From assembly GCA_002483445.1 (NCBI GenBank), contig DLHY01000069.1, positions 26,300 through 90,299 of the forward strand: a stretch of DNA of 64,000 nucleotides, read 5' to 3'. Source of the DNA: Blastocatellia bacterium UBA7656 (GTDB lineage Bacteria > Acidobacteriota > Blastocatellia > UBA7656). Shown here in pieces: positions 16,525 through 25,133 of this stretch; the first letter of the stretch is position 1, and the number at the start of each line of letters is the position of its first letter. The translations under genes were made by a program, and so were the position numbers. The notes beneath the pieces were generated by a model, which was not told the DNA's origin, did not search any database, and saw nothing but the letters and a program-made list of their open reading frames with translations.

Positions 16525-17829
16525 ATGAAGTCGTTTGCTGCTTTCATAGTGTCGCTGCTCCTGTCAGCCGCGGCGATTGCGCAGGACAAACCGCAGGCTT
16601 ATGTCGGCGCGCAGATTATCACCATCGCCGGGCCGGTAATCGATAACGGCGTGCTGGTCGTGCATCGCGGCAAAATAGTAGCCGTCGGGCGCGAAGGCCA
16701 AACTGCGATCCCCTCGGATGCCGAACGTCACGATGCGCGTGGTCGCGTCATCATGCCGGGACTCGTAGATACGCACTCGCACATCGGGGGAGGATCGGGC
16801 GCGGACGGCTCGTCTCCCATCCAGCCTGATGTCCGCATACTCGATTCCTTCAATCCCCGCGACACGAGCCTCAAGCGCGCGGTGGCGGGCGGAATCACTA
16901 CCGTTAATGTGATGCCCGGTTCGGGACATCTTCTGAGCGGCCAGACTCTCTACCTCAAGCTCAGAAACAAATTCACAGTCGATGAGCTTCTGATACGCGA
17001 CGCGGCGGGCAATATCGCGGGCGGAATCAAGATGGCAAACGGCACGAACTCCATCCGCTCCACTCCGCCTGCTCCCGGCTCTCGCGCCAAATCCGCCGCG
17101 CTCGACCGTGAGTTGTTCATCCGTGCGATTGATTATCGCGAAAAAATCCGACGCGCCGCGGGCGATAAAGAGAAAATGCCGCCGCGCGATCTGGCGATGG
17201 AAGCTTTGATGGATATCCTGGACCGAAAGCGCGTCGTTCATTTTCACACGCATCGCCACGACGATATTCTCACCGTGCTGAGGCTGGCCAAAGAGTTCAA
17301 CTTCCGCGTCGTGTTGCAGCACGTATCCGAAGGGTGGAAAGTCGCTGATGAGATAGCCAAAGCCGGAGTCGTCGGCTGCTCGGTCATCGTCATCGACAGC
17401 CCCGGAGGGAAGATCGAAGCTCTTGAAAATTCCTACCGCACGGGCGGGGTTCTGGACAAAGCAGGCGCGGTCGTTGGATTTCACACCGACGATTACATCA
17501 CCGATTCGAGATTGTTTCTGCGCTCGGCTGGGCTTGCCGTCCGCGCAGGAATGTCGCGAGAGAAAGCTCTTTATGCAATGACGATGGCCGGAGCCATCAT
17601 GCTCGATCTTCAAAAACAAACAGGCTCGCTCGAAGCAGGAAAGGACGCCGATTTCATCATCCTTTCCGGCGACCCTCTGAGCGTCTACACCAAAGTGCTT
17701 GAGACTCACGTCGAAGGCATCCGCGTCTTTGATCGCAGCAATCCGCAGGATCGCCTGTTCGCAGTCGGAGGCTACGGCGCTGCCCGCGATCAGGTCGTTC
17801 ATATCGATGAGGAGGTTGATCGTAGATGA
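16525..17829 (+). CDS. Secreted amidohydrolase (metal site intact)
   Basis: 434 residues from the ATG at 16525 (CAGGAGAA upstream; signal peptide MKSFAAFIVSLLLSAAAIAQ). The amidohydrolase metal motif is present, MPGLVDTHSHIGG, with further histidines in HFHTHRHDD and LQHVSEG and a late aspartate region FHTDDYITDSR. The C-terminal composite domain is GKDADFIILSGDP. It overlaps the next amidohydrolase gene by 4 bp (ATGA). Probably periplasmic, substrate unknown; such pairs in acidobacteria and Bacteroidetes are imidazolonepropionase-like. Confidence 0.88.
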   Translation: MKSFAAFIVSLLLSAAAIAQDKPQAYVGAQIITIAGPVIDNGVLVVHRGKIVAVGREGQTAIPSDAERHDARGRVIMPGLVDTHSHIGGGSGADGSSPIQPDVRILDSFNPRDTSLKRAVAGGITTVNVMPGSGHLLSGQTLYLKLRNKFTVDELLIRDAAGNIAGGIKMANGTNSIRSTPPAPGSRAKSAALDRELFIRAIDYREKIRRAAGDKEKMPPRDLAMEALMDILDRKRVVHFHTHRHDDILTVLRLAKEFNFRVVLQHVSEGWKVADEIAKAGVVGCSVIVIDSPGGKIEALENSYRTGGVLDKAGAVVGFHTDDYITDSRLFLRSAGLAVRAGMSREKALYAMTMAGAIMLDLQKQTGSLEAGKDADFIILSGDPLSVYTKVLETHVEGIRVFDRSNPQDRLFAVGGYGAARDQVVHIDEEVDRR

Positions 17830-19040
17830 AAATCAAACTGGTTCTCTGTTTCATCTTCGTCGTTTCATGTGCGGGCGCGGCCCACGCTCAGATAGCGGTG
17901 CGGGGCGAGACCGTCTACACAAGCGCCGGCGAGCCTATAAAAGATGGCGTAGTGTTGATACGTGGCGGAAAAATAGAGCGAGTCGGCCCCGCGTCTCAAG
18001 TCACGATCCCTTCCGATTATCGAGTGGTGGCAGCTAAGGTCGTGACCCCCGGTCTCGTCGATGCGCGCTCAGTCGTGGGGCTGGCAGGGGCGCTCAATCA
18101 GCCTCACGATCAGGATCAGCTTGAAACCTCTTCTGCGATGCAGCCTGAGTTGAGAGCTATCGATGCTTACAACGCAAAAGAAATTCTGGTCGGATTCCTT
18201 CGCAGCTTAGGCGTGACCACTCTTCACACGGGCCACGCCCCCGGCGCGCTCATATCGGGCCAGACGATGATCGTAAAGACTCGCGGCGAGACAGTCGAGC
18301 AGGCCGTCTTCATGCCTGTAGCGATGATCGCGGTCACGCTCGGCAACAACGGACTTGCGCAGGGAAGCAGATCACCCGGCACACGCTCGAAAGCCATCGC
18401 GATGCTCCGCGCTGAGTTGATCAAAGCCTCGGACTATCAGGCGAAATGGGACGCGGCTGCTGCCGACAAAAAACCGACGCGCGATCTGCGAATGGAAGCT
18501 ATGGGTCGGGTCATCAAGCGCGAGATACCTTTGCTTGTGAATGTTCATCGCGCAAATGACATCCTTGCTGCGCTGCGCATAGCAAAAGAATTCAACATTC
18601 GAATCATCCTTGACGGCGCGAGCGAATCATACCTGGTGACGGATCAAATCAAGGCCGCAGGTGTCGGAGTCATCATTCACCCGACGATGGCGCGCGCAGG
18701 TGGAGAGGCGGAAAACCTCAGCTTCGAGACGGCGGCGACTTTGCGCAAAGCAGGAATTCCGTTTGCGCTCCAGAGCGGCTATGAAGGCTATGTTCCGAAA
18801 ACCCGCGTGGTGCTTTTCGAAGCGGCTCTTGCGGCGGCAAACGGATTGACGTTTGCGGAGGCGCTCTCCTCGATCACAATCGATGCGGCCCGCATACTCG
18901 GCATAGCTGATCGCGTGGGCTCGATAGAAGCGGGCAAGGATGCCGACCTTGCCTTGTTTGACGGCGACCCGTTCGAGTACACCTCGCACGTCACTGGCGT
19001 CATCATCGATGGGCAGATAGTCAGTCAGGAAGCGAAGTAG
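17826..19040 (+). CDS. Secreted amidohydrolase-like protein without HxH metal motif
   Basis: 404 residues with signal peptide ending near AAHAQ. It is clearly a paralogue of the upstream gene (RGGKIERVGPASQVTIPSD, GKDADLALFDGDPFEYT). Where the partner has VDTHSHIG this one has VDARSVVG, and the HTHRHDD region is reduced to NVHRANDI. Thus the binuclear metal ligands are missing and it is probably not an active hydrolase by itself. Translational coupling suggests equimolar synthesis and a heteromeric complex with the active partner, by inference. Confidence 0.85.
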   Translation: MKIKLVLCFIFVVSCAGAAHAQIAVRGETVYTSAGEPIKDGVVLIRGGKIERVGPASQVTIPSDYRVVAAKVVTPGLVDARSVVGLAGALNQPHDQDQLETSSAMQPELRAIDAYNAKEILVGFLRSLGVTTLHTGHAPGALISGQTMIVKTRGETVEQAVFMPVAMIAVTLGNNGLAQGSRSPGTRSKAIAMLRAELIKASDYQAKWDAAAADKKPTRDLRMEAMGRVIKREIPLLVNVHRANDILAALRIAKEFNIRIILDGASESYLVTDQIKAAGVGVIIHPTMARAGGEAENLSFETAATLRKAGIPFALQSGYEGYVPKTRVVLFEAALAAANGLTFAEALSSITIDAARILGIADRVGSIEAGKDADLALFDGDPFEYTSHVTGVIIDGQIVSQEAK

Positions 19041-19043
19041 GAG

Positions 19044-19156
19044 CAAGGGCAAAAGGCAAAAGTAAAAAGGCAAAAGTAGGGAAGTCGTCGCAACCAGAAA
19101 AACCCTTCGCAGCGCAGAATTCTATTTTTGCCTTTTACCTTTTTACTTTTGCCTTA
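19044..19156. repeat. Word-repeat hairpin, GCAAAAG family
   Basis: Left arm of GCAAAAG/TAAAAAG words (19048-19079), right arm their reverse complements (19125-19156). It lies between convergent genes; the right arm encodes the last residues (RQK) and the stop codon of the JAB-like gene. Confidence 0.85.
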
Positions 19157-19745
19157 CTTCCGTCCACTTCGCCGGATCGAGCCAGTCAATGCCTTCCTGC
19201 ACACGGGTGATTTTCCTAGTGCCCGGATCGTACATATACATTCCGCGCATCGTCAGCGTGAACATTGGCACGCCGAGGCGGTCGGCCACCTGACAGTCAT
19301 TGCCATTAGGCTCAGGGTTCACATCGTTCGGGTGGGTATGGACTATCGCTATCGCGTTCGGATGCCACTTGAATGAAACCTGTTTGTACTCGTTCGTGAA
19401 TGCGCCCTGAACGGCCATGTACGAGCCATCAAGTTTGCGAAATATCAGCACAAGCCCTTCGACATCGCTCATCCCCGACTTCGCATACCTCCACGCCGTT
19501 TCGAATTCCCTGATGATGGACGGATTGATCCTCGATAACTCGAAATAGAGTTTCACTCTCGTCGCATCGCGGCTCGCGGGCGATGCCGGCAGTTTGCTGT
19601 CGTCCGCATCAGTCGGCCCTTCATCAGATTTGAAGCGCGTCGTCGATAGCGGCAACTTGATTGTGAAATATAAATTTCCTGCGTTTGCGGAAAGAACTGT
19701 GAAGGACAAAATCATCAACAGGGCCGAGGTAATTTTTTTGCGCAT
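19143..19745 (-). CDS. Exported JAB/MPN-like putative metalloprotease
   Basis: About 200 residues from ATG 19745 (GGGAGA upstream, signal peptide ending near SANAG). The C-terminal half has IVHTHPNDVNPEPNGNDCQV, which matches the JAMM pattern HxHP-x(n)-D (S replaced by N/D region), then VPMFTLTMRGMYMYDP. Such domains cleave isopeptide or peptide bonds in other contexts; here the target is unknown. No partner is linked. The stop codon is supplied by a word-repeat element. Confidence 0.6.
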   Translation of the reverse strand: MRKKITSALLMILSFTVLSANAGNLYFTIKLPLSTTRFKSDEGPTDADDSKLPASPASRDATRVKLYFELSRINPSIIREFETAWRYAKSGMSDVEGLVLIFRKLDGSYMAVQGAFTNEYKQVSFKWHPNAIAIVHTHPNDVNPEPNGNDCQVADRLGVPMFTLTMRGMYMYDPGTRKITRVQEGIDWLDPAKWTEVRQK

Positions 19746-20136
19746 CAGGATCTCCCACCATCTGACTCTCAAGAGAGCCGAAAGCCTTTCGTCGTTTTGG
19801 AAGGCGCTTCGCGCGCTCTGCTCCATCAGGGGCGAGCGATCAGCAAACGGAGCCGCGCGGGTGAAGCGTCAAATTTTTAGACCGAGATTCAACAAGTTGA
19901 CCTGCGGTGTCTGCGCCGGGTTTGTTGATGCGCCTTTGAGCGACCTCCTCTGGACGCGGAAGCCTGAGACTTTGACGTTTGAGAATGCCTTATTACTTTT
20001 TCTTCCTCTCTTGCTGGCCCGATACTAATCCCGCAGGCGAGAACAAGTCATCAAGTCGATGTTAAATCATGTAAAAATTTGTTTATCGTGTTAAAGCTGT
20101 TTGACACGCGAGCCGCCCCTGGCTTTTCATGCTGGC
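19746..20136. other. Intergenic region, nothing recognised
   Basis: About 390 bp between the divergent JAB-like and peptidase genes. The reading frames here look like chance. No RNA gene, clear promoter or repeat was seen, apart from an A+T-rich patch near 20050-20090 that may hold the promoter of the downstream gene. Confidence 0.4.
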
Positions 20137-21264
20137 ATGAAAATAACGACGCTCAGGATATCAATCGTAGCTTTACTGTCAGCAATCTTCGCTCCCAACG
20201 CCGGAGGGTTCTCTATGACGCCGCTTCAGCTTTCACCAGCTTCTTACGATTCGATGGCCCGACGCATAGTCACGGCCCTCAACCCCGCGCGGGGTGAAAG
20301 AATCATTCTCCGCTTCGATCCTGAGACTATGCCTGAAGTGCTTGAGCCGCTTAAACGACTGCTTGAAGAAAAAGGCACTATCGTTGAATCACTCGCCTAC
20401 GGCGCGGCTCCGAACTTTGAACAAAAACTCAACGAGACGGATATCTACGTCTGGCTCCCAGCAGGGCCGCGCGCCGCGACTCCTGCCGACCAGGCATTGT
20501 TGCTCGGCCAGTGGCTCGATAGCGGGCGAGGTCGTCAGATTCATTTTCACTGGGGCGACGGCACGCGCGCGACCGATGGGATCACAGCCATTCACTCGGC
20601 TGATTATGATCGCGTTTATTTTCAGGCTCTCGACATCGATTACTCCGCGCTCGACCGACGGATGGAATCAATCATAAACAAACTCCGAGCAGGCGAAGTT
20701 CACGTCACCACTCCAGCAGGCACGGACATTCGATTCAAAGTCGGAGAGCGTCCTTTCTGCAAACAAAACGGCGACGCATCGAAAGCGCGTATGCAGAGCG
20801 CGCGGGTTCGCATTGACCGCGAAATAGAACTTCCCGCTGGAGCCTTGCGCGTAGCTCCCGTGGAAGAAAGCGTCACGGGCGTTATGGTCGTCCCTTCGGT
20901 AAGAATAGGAACGGTCGAAGTCAAAGGATTGCGCTTCGAGTTCAAAGAGGGCGTGATGACTCGCTTTTCCGCCGCGGCGAATGAAGACGCGCTCAGACGT
21001 TATCTCGAATCGAGCGCGTCATTGAAGCACTTTCGTGAATTCGCTCTGGGGCTGAATCCCCGGCTCACGACTCCGCGCGGCAAGCAGTGGGTGCCTTATT
21101 ATGGCTATGGCGCAGGAGCCGTGCGCCTCGGACTCGGCGACAACTCTGAGCTTGGGGGCGAAGTCCGAGGCGGCGCGGTTCGCTGGCTTTTCTTCATGGA
21201 CGCGACTGTGAGCGTCGGACGAGATGTGCTGGTTCGCAAAGGCCGACTTGTCTCGCAGCGTTGA
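20137..21264 (+). CDS. M29-like aminopeptidase-family protein, exported
   Basis: 375 residues from ATG 20137, which gives a signal peptide (MKITTLRISIVALLSAIFAP). The body resembles M29 (thermophilic) aminopeptidases: ARRIVTALNPARGERIILRF, VHVTTPAGTDIRF, a REIELPAGALRVAPVEESVTG segment like the metal-binding region, and a C-terminal GLNPRLTTP...GAGAVRLGLGDNSELGG. The expected His/Glu ligands are only partly evident, so activity is uncertain. Monocistronic; converges on the DUF4394 gene. Confidence 0.6.
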   Translation: MKITTLRISIVALLSAIFAPNAGGFSMTPLQLSPASYDSMARRIVTALNPARGERIILRFDPETMPEVLEPLKRLLEEKGTIVESLAYGAAPNFEQKLNETDIYVWLPAGPRAATPADQALLLGQWLDSGRGRQIHFHWGDGTRATDGITAIHSADYDRVYFQALDIDYSALDRRMESIINKLRAGEVHVTTPAGTDIRFKVGERPFCKQNGDASKARMQSARVRIDREIELPAGALRVAPVEESVTGVMVVPSVRIGTVEVKGLRFEFKEGVMTRFSAAANEDALRRYLESSASLKHFREFALGLNPRLTTPRGKQWVPYYGYGAGAVRLGLGDNSELGGEVRGGAVRWLFFMDATVSVGRDVLVRKGRLVSQR

Positions 21265-21283
21265 AACAGGCTCCTGGAGCCAA

Positions 21284-22744
21284 TCACGGACAGGTGGCGA
21301 ATGCATTCGAGTCCACGACCGGCTCTCCGGGTCGCTGCCTTCGCACGAATACCCGGTTAGTGAAATCGGCGGCGCATTCCTTTATCTTCTTTCCTCCCTT
21401 TTTAGCGATCAGAACGAATACAGGATTGTCCTTGTCGCTTTTAGTGGCCATCTCTTTGTCGTTGACGAATATCTTATCGCTTGCCTCGAAGCAGCACCCT
21501 TCGACTCGCAATTTCTTGCCCTCGACTACGACCTGGCTGATGAGCAGCCCTTTTACCCACACTTTGGTCGCGACGCAAATACCTATCTTCCCCTCGGCTA
21601 TGAAACCGACCACGATGGTGTCAGTGCCGACAAGGCCATTGCTTTCGTATGTCAGGCCCAGTCCCGGATCATCTTCTTCCGTCTCCGGATCATCTTCGGC
21701 TCTGCCCTTTGTGCCAACGCCCTTGTTAGGTCCGACCAGTATGTTGATCAATATCAGGGCGTCAACGGGTTTGCCGTCCTTCTTCACCGTAACGCGCAGG
21801 CTATGAGTTGTGCCTACGGGATTGACCGCGCCGCTGGGGTTTACTTCGCATTCGATTTTGGCCGGGTTATCGCCGAGCAGGATTGTGATGCTCGATATCT
21901 CAAGCCCGCTTCCGATCATTCCCGTCTCGGTGGCCTTGCCCGTTTCGAGGTCGATCTCGTAGAGGCGCGAAGCGGTTTCGCCTTCGCGCACAAGCGAGGC
22001 AAAGGCGAAATTGGTGTTCTCTGCGATGTCGAATCCCGTGCAGTCTGACGTATTCACGCCGAGATTTCCTATGGTTTTCATTTTCCCCGACGCGGGGTCT
22101 TCGATCAGCGTGAGCAGGTCGAGCGCCGAATCGATGGCGAAGAAACGAGTATCGATGACGCCGGGAATCTGGTTGCGGGCCAGCCCTGCAACCGTAGGAG
22201 TCTTGCCATTGTTGATGTCGTCCGTATCATAGGAAACGGGCGATCCGAAATCCAGGACGGGAATCTCGGACAAAACGATTTCGATGTTCGATCCCTGTTT
22301 GTTGATGATGCGAACTTTTTTTGTGGCCGGATCATAATCGAAGGCGATCTTGTCTCTGATGAGCGAGGACGATATGCGCGTGATGAGAGTGGCCTGTCCG
22401 GTTTCGGAATTGATTTTGACCACTTGGCCTAAGTTCGTGATCGCTATAAAAGTGTTTGTTTCAGGATCGAACCCGGCGCCTTGTATTTTCTCATCAGGCT
22501 CAAGCCCGGATACAGGTTTGACGCCGGTTAGCTGCTGCGGATTGTTGGAAAACCACCTCACCAGCAGGTCGGGAAGAAAACCCGGTTGAGTGGCGATGCC
22601 AACCATCTCAGCTTCGCTAGTCGATGGGTCGAAAGCGATGCCGGTCGCTTTGTTTGCATAGCTCCGGGTGAGGTCTATCGATGGCGAACATAAAATCAAT
22701 CCCGCTATCAGTGTGATTGAAAAAAGGCATTGCAAATTCTTCAT
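21284..22744 (-). CDS. Secreted DUF4394 propeller-like protein
   Basis: 486 residues with signal peptide (MKNLQCLFSITLIAGLILCS). Residues about 30-310 show repeats typical of DUF4394: TGIAFDPSTSEAEMVG, GAGFDPETNTFIAITNLGQ, VKINSETGQATLIT, KIAFDYDPATKKVRIIN, RLYEIDLETGKAT. The C-terminal third looks like Ig-type beta domains (PSGAVNPVGTTHSLRVTVKKDG, VVVEGKKLRVEGCCFE). An acidic stretch (RAEDDPETEEDDPG) may bind calcium. An extracellular beta-propeller of unknown role. Confidence 0.72.
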   Translation of the reverse strand: MKNLQCLFSITLIAGLILCSPSIDLTRSYANKATGIAFDPSTSEAEMVGIATQPGFLPDLLVRWFSNNPQQLTGVKPVSGLEPDEKIQGAGFDPETNTFIAITNLGQVVKINSETGQATLITRISSSLIRDKIAFDYDPATKKVRIINKQGSNIEIVLSEIPVLDFGSPVSYDTDDINNGKTPTVAGLARNQIPGVIDTRFFAIDSALDLLTLIEDPASGKMKTIGNLGVNTSDCTGFDIAENTNFAFASLVREGETASRLYEIDLETGKATETGMIGSGLEISSITILLGDNPAKIECEVNPSGAVNPVGTTHSLRVTVKKDGKPVDALILINILVGPNKGVGTKGRAEDDPETEEDDPGLGLTYESNGLVGTDTIVVGFIAEGKIGICVATKVWVKGLLISQVVVEGKKLRVEGCCFEASDKIFVNDKEMATKSDKDNPVFVLIAKKGGKKIKECAADFTNRVFVRRQRPGEPVVDSNAFATCP

Positions 22745-22933
22745 GTTGAAAATCTCCTTTAGCTCCGTCCACGAAAACTTTTTGTAGTTTGTCCTGGCAG
22801 GGCCACTGTCGAGACGGTGTCCGACTGTTCGCGCTCGGTTTGGTCATCTATATAACGCGAAAAACAGAGGCGTAAGTGTCCACACAAAAAATTTTTTTCT
22901 GCGAATGCTCGCAATGCGGGAGACGGAACCGGT

Positions 22934-23638
22934 TCAGCCCCGGCTTATCACGATTCTCAACGCGGCCTGTTTGAGCGCCTGAGAGACGGCGGTGCTTTTG
23001 GCTATCTGTCTGATTTCGGGTTCGGGAAGAGTGGGAAGCAACTTCAGGGCGAGCGGGGTGGGCGTGCGCGGATTGTTGACGAGCGCAGAGCGAATCTCCT
23101 GATTCGATGACCATTGAGTTGTCTTCGCTATAAGGTCGGCCACCTGCGCGGATATGGAAGTCAATCGAGCTATGCGCAACACTTCTTCCGCCGTGATGCG
23201 CGGATTCTTGAGCAGGTAATAAAGAATCTGCGAGTCATTGTCCTGAGCGAGGACGGCTCTCTCCTGTCGGTCGGCTTTTGAGGCAAGAATGATCTTTTCA
23301 GCATGAGTGAGCGCGCGAATGCGATCCCACACGTTCACCTGTTTTGCCGCGTCTTCTTTCGGCGCGATGAGAAGCGTTGAGAGTATCTCGTCAGGATTTC
23401 CTTCTATCGAGACGGCGAACGCCGAATCGAAGAGTCTGACGACCATCGCCGTGATGGTGACTTCGCCCGCGCCCGCGAGTTTCAATCTGAGTTCAAGATG
23501 AGAAAGTTCAGCAGGCTTTTCCTGCGATTGAATGAACAGCCCACCCGCGCTGAGGTTCAACGCGAATTCGCGGCGAAGTTCTTCTTCGCTTTCGAATTCT
23601 ATGATGAACTCGCCGCCTGTTTGTTTGCTGACATTCAA
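22934..23638 (-). CDS. PilZ-domain-like protein with helical repeat tail
   Basis: 234 residues. The N-terminal 100 resemble a PilZ domain (EFALNLSAGGLFIQSQE is like the NLSxGG core, and EVTITAMVVRLFD), although the RxxxR c-di-GMP motif is not obvious. The rest is helical with repeats such as RAVLAQDNDSQILYYLLKNPRIT and EIRSALVNNPRTPTPLALKLL, seen in other bacterial signalling proteins. Possibly cytoplasmic signalling or motility. It lies 9 bp downstream of the MFS gene stop and could be co-transcribed with it. Confidence 0.65.
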   Translation of the reverse strand: MNVSKQTGGEFIIEFESEEELRREFALNLSAGGLFIQSQEKPAELSHLELRLKLAGAGEVTITAMVVRLFDSAFAVSIEGNPDEILSTLLIAPKEDAAKQVNVWDRIRALTHAEKIILASKADRQERAVLAQDNDSQILYYLLKNPRITAEEVLRIARLTSISAQVADLIAKTTQWSSNQEIRSALVNNPRTPTPLALKLLPTLPEPEIRQIAKSTAVSQALKQAALRIVISRG

Positions 23639-23647
23639 TTCGCGACC

Positions 23648-25039
23648 TCATTCGGGAAGTTCTGCGCGCTCAGGCTCAGGCAGCCAGAAACTCGCGATCA
23701 AACCGATCAGATAAACCAGAAATGCGACGGCAGCCGCAGCATAAGCCAGCCTGGTGGACGATTCTACGACAGGTATACCGGAGTTGCCGCCGGGCATGAC
23801 GTTGGACAATTGCGTTGTGATGAAAGCGGCTGATGTCCCTATCATCCTTCCGCCTATGTTTGCGGCGAAACTTTCGCCCGTCCCGCGAAGATGAGTCGGG
23901 TAAACCCGCGGCAGGTAATTGCCCCAGAAATTGAGTTGCCCCACCGTGAGCAGGGCCGAGATGAATACGCCCCATTTCAAAATCTCAAGGTTGTTCACTG
24001 CCGGGAAAATGAACACTAAGGGAATGATGATCAACCCCGGAATCTGAAACAGGCGCAGGAGCCTTCGACGACCGATTATTATCATTCCAAGAAAGGCGAG
24101 CGTTAAGCGACCTAAAAGCCCGCCCGTCTCCTGCCAGAACTGAACATTGGAAATAGTCTTCTTGGTCATTTGCCCCTGCACCCGCGCCTGATCAGGGCCG
24201 GGAGGGACTTCCTGCGCCGCGGCGCGCACTTCAGGCAGACCGGGGACGATTCGCGGCAGATGTTGAAGCGCGCCCAACGCCGCGCCGTAACTGCAAGCGA
24301 CCATCACTGCGGTGACGATGGTCGTTCGCTTGAGTTTGGGGCTGAAGAGTTCGCCAAAACTCGGACGCTTGAGCGTGCCTGCATCTTTCTTCTGCTTCCA
24401 GGTCGGAGATTCGGGGACGAAGGGCCGGATCACGATCAGAGGAATCGCGGGGATGATGCCTGAAATCAGCGTGTATCGCCACGGCGAGTGGCCGCCTTGA
24501 ATGGCCGGAAGAGAATTGCCATAGGTCACCGCCAGGTAATAAGCGCCCGTGACCAGCAATCCGCCCAGTGATGAAAAAGCCTGCGTGTATCCCAGCACAG
24601 CTTCGCGTTGCTTGGGATGCGGGAAAAGCTCGGCGATCCAGGCGACCGCCGCTACGAACTCGACGCAGAATCCTACGAAGGTCGCGCAGCGAAGGACGAG
24701 AAGCACTGACAACGAGGTGGCGAATCCCGCGCCGAATGCTGAAAACGCATAAAGCAGTATGCTCCAGACAAGCACCCTGCGGCGACCGAATCGGTCTGTG
24801 AGATAGCCGCCGATCAGTCCGAAGAATCCGCCCACGAGCGCCGGAACCCAGAACAAAATGCCGACCCAGTAATTGTATTCAGTCGTGCCTCGCCTTATGC
24901 CGCTCAATTCGATCAGCGCATCTTCGACGATCAGAGGCAGCATCAACAGTTCATAAATATCAAAAGCGAACCCTATGGCAGCCAGTACGCAGATGAGCCA
25001 TTGAGTCCCGGTGAGGCGGGGAGTCGGAGTTTCAGTCAT
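23648..25039 (-). CDS. MFS transporter (sugar/organic-acid porter type)
   Basis: About 463 residues, 12 predicted membrane helices. The loop 2-3 motif is GGYLTDRFGRRRVLVWS, the MFS signature. The large central loop carries an unusual Gln/Pro-rich stretch (AAAQEVPPGPDQARVQGQ). AGGA lies 5 bp before ATG 25039; ATG 25045 is possible. Substrate unknown; resembles the sugar/metabolite:H+ symporter group. Confidence 0.88.
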   Translation of the reverse strand: MTETPTPRLTGTQWLICVLAAIGFAFDIYELLMLPLIVEDALIELSGIRRGTTEYNYWVGILFWVPALVGGFFGLIGGYLTDRFGRRRVLVWSILLYAFSAFGAGFATSLSVLLVLRCATFVGFCVEFVAAVAWIAELFPHPKQREAVLGYTQAFSSLGGLLVTGAYYLAVTYGNSLPAIQGGHSPWRYTLISGIIPAIPLIVIRPFVPESPTWKQKKDAGTLKRPSFGELFSPKLKRTTIVTAVMVACSYGAALGALQHLPRIVPGLPEVRAAAQEVPPGPDQARVQGQMTKKTISNVQFWQETGGLLGRLTLAFLGMIIIGRRRLLRLFQIPGLIIIPLVFIFPAVNNLEILKWGVFISALLTVGQLNFWGNYLPRVYPTHLRGTGESFAANIGGRMIGTSAAFITTQLSNVMPGGNSGIPVVESSTRLAYAAAAVAFLVYLIGLIASFWLPEPERAELPE

Positions 25040-25054
25040 AGTCATCCTTCTTGT

Positions 25055-25130
25055 GTAGATGCTAGATGTCAGATGTCAGATGTTAGTCGGGATCAATCAC
25101 TAATATCTAACATCTGACATCTAGCATCTG
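25055..25130. repeat. Word-repeat hairpin, AGATGTC family
   Basis: Left arm (25057-25088) has GCTAGATGTC and TCAGATG words; right arm (25100-25130) is the reverse complement, loop about 11 bp. Between the SSS transporter stop and the MFS start, where it may terminate the upstream transcript. Confidence 0.88.
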
Positions 25131-25133
25131 TTT

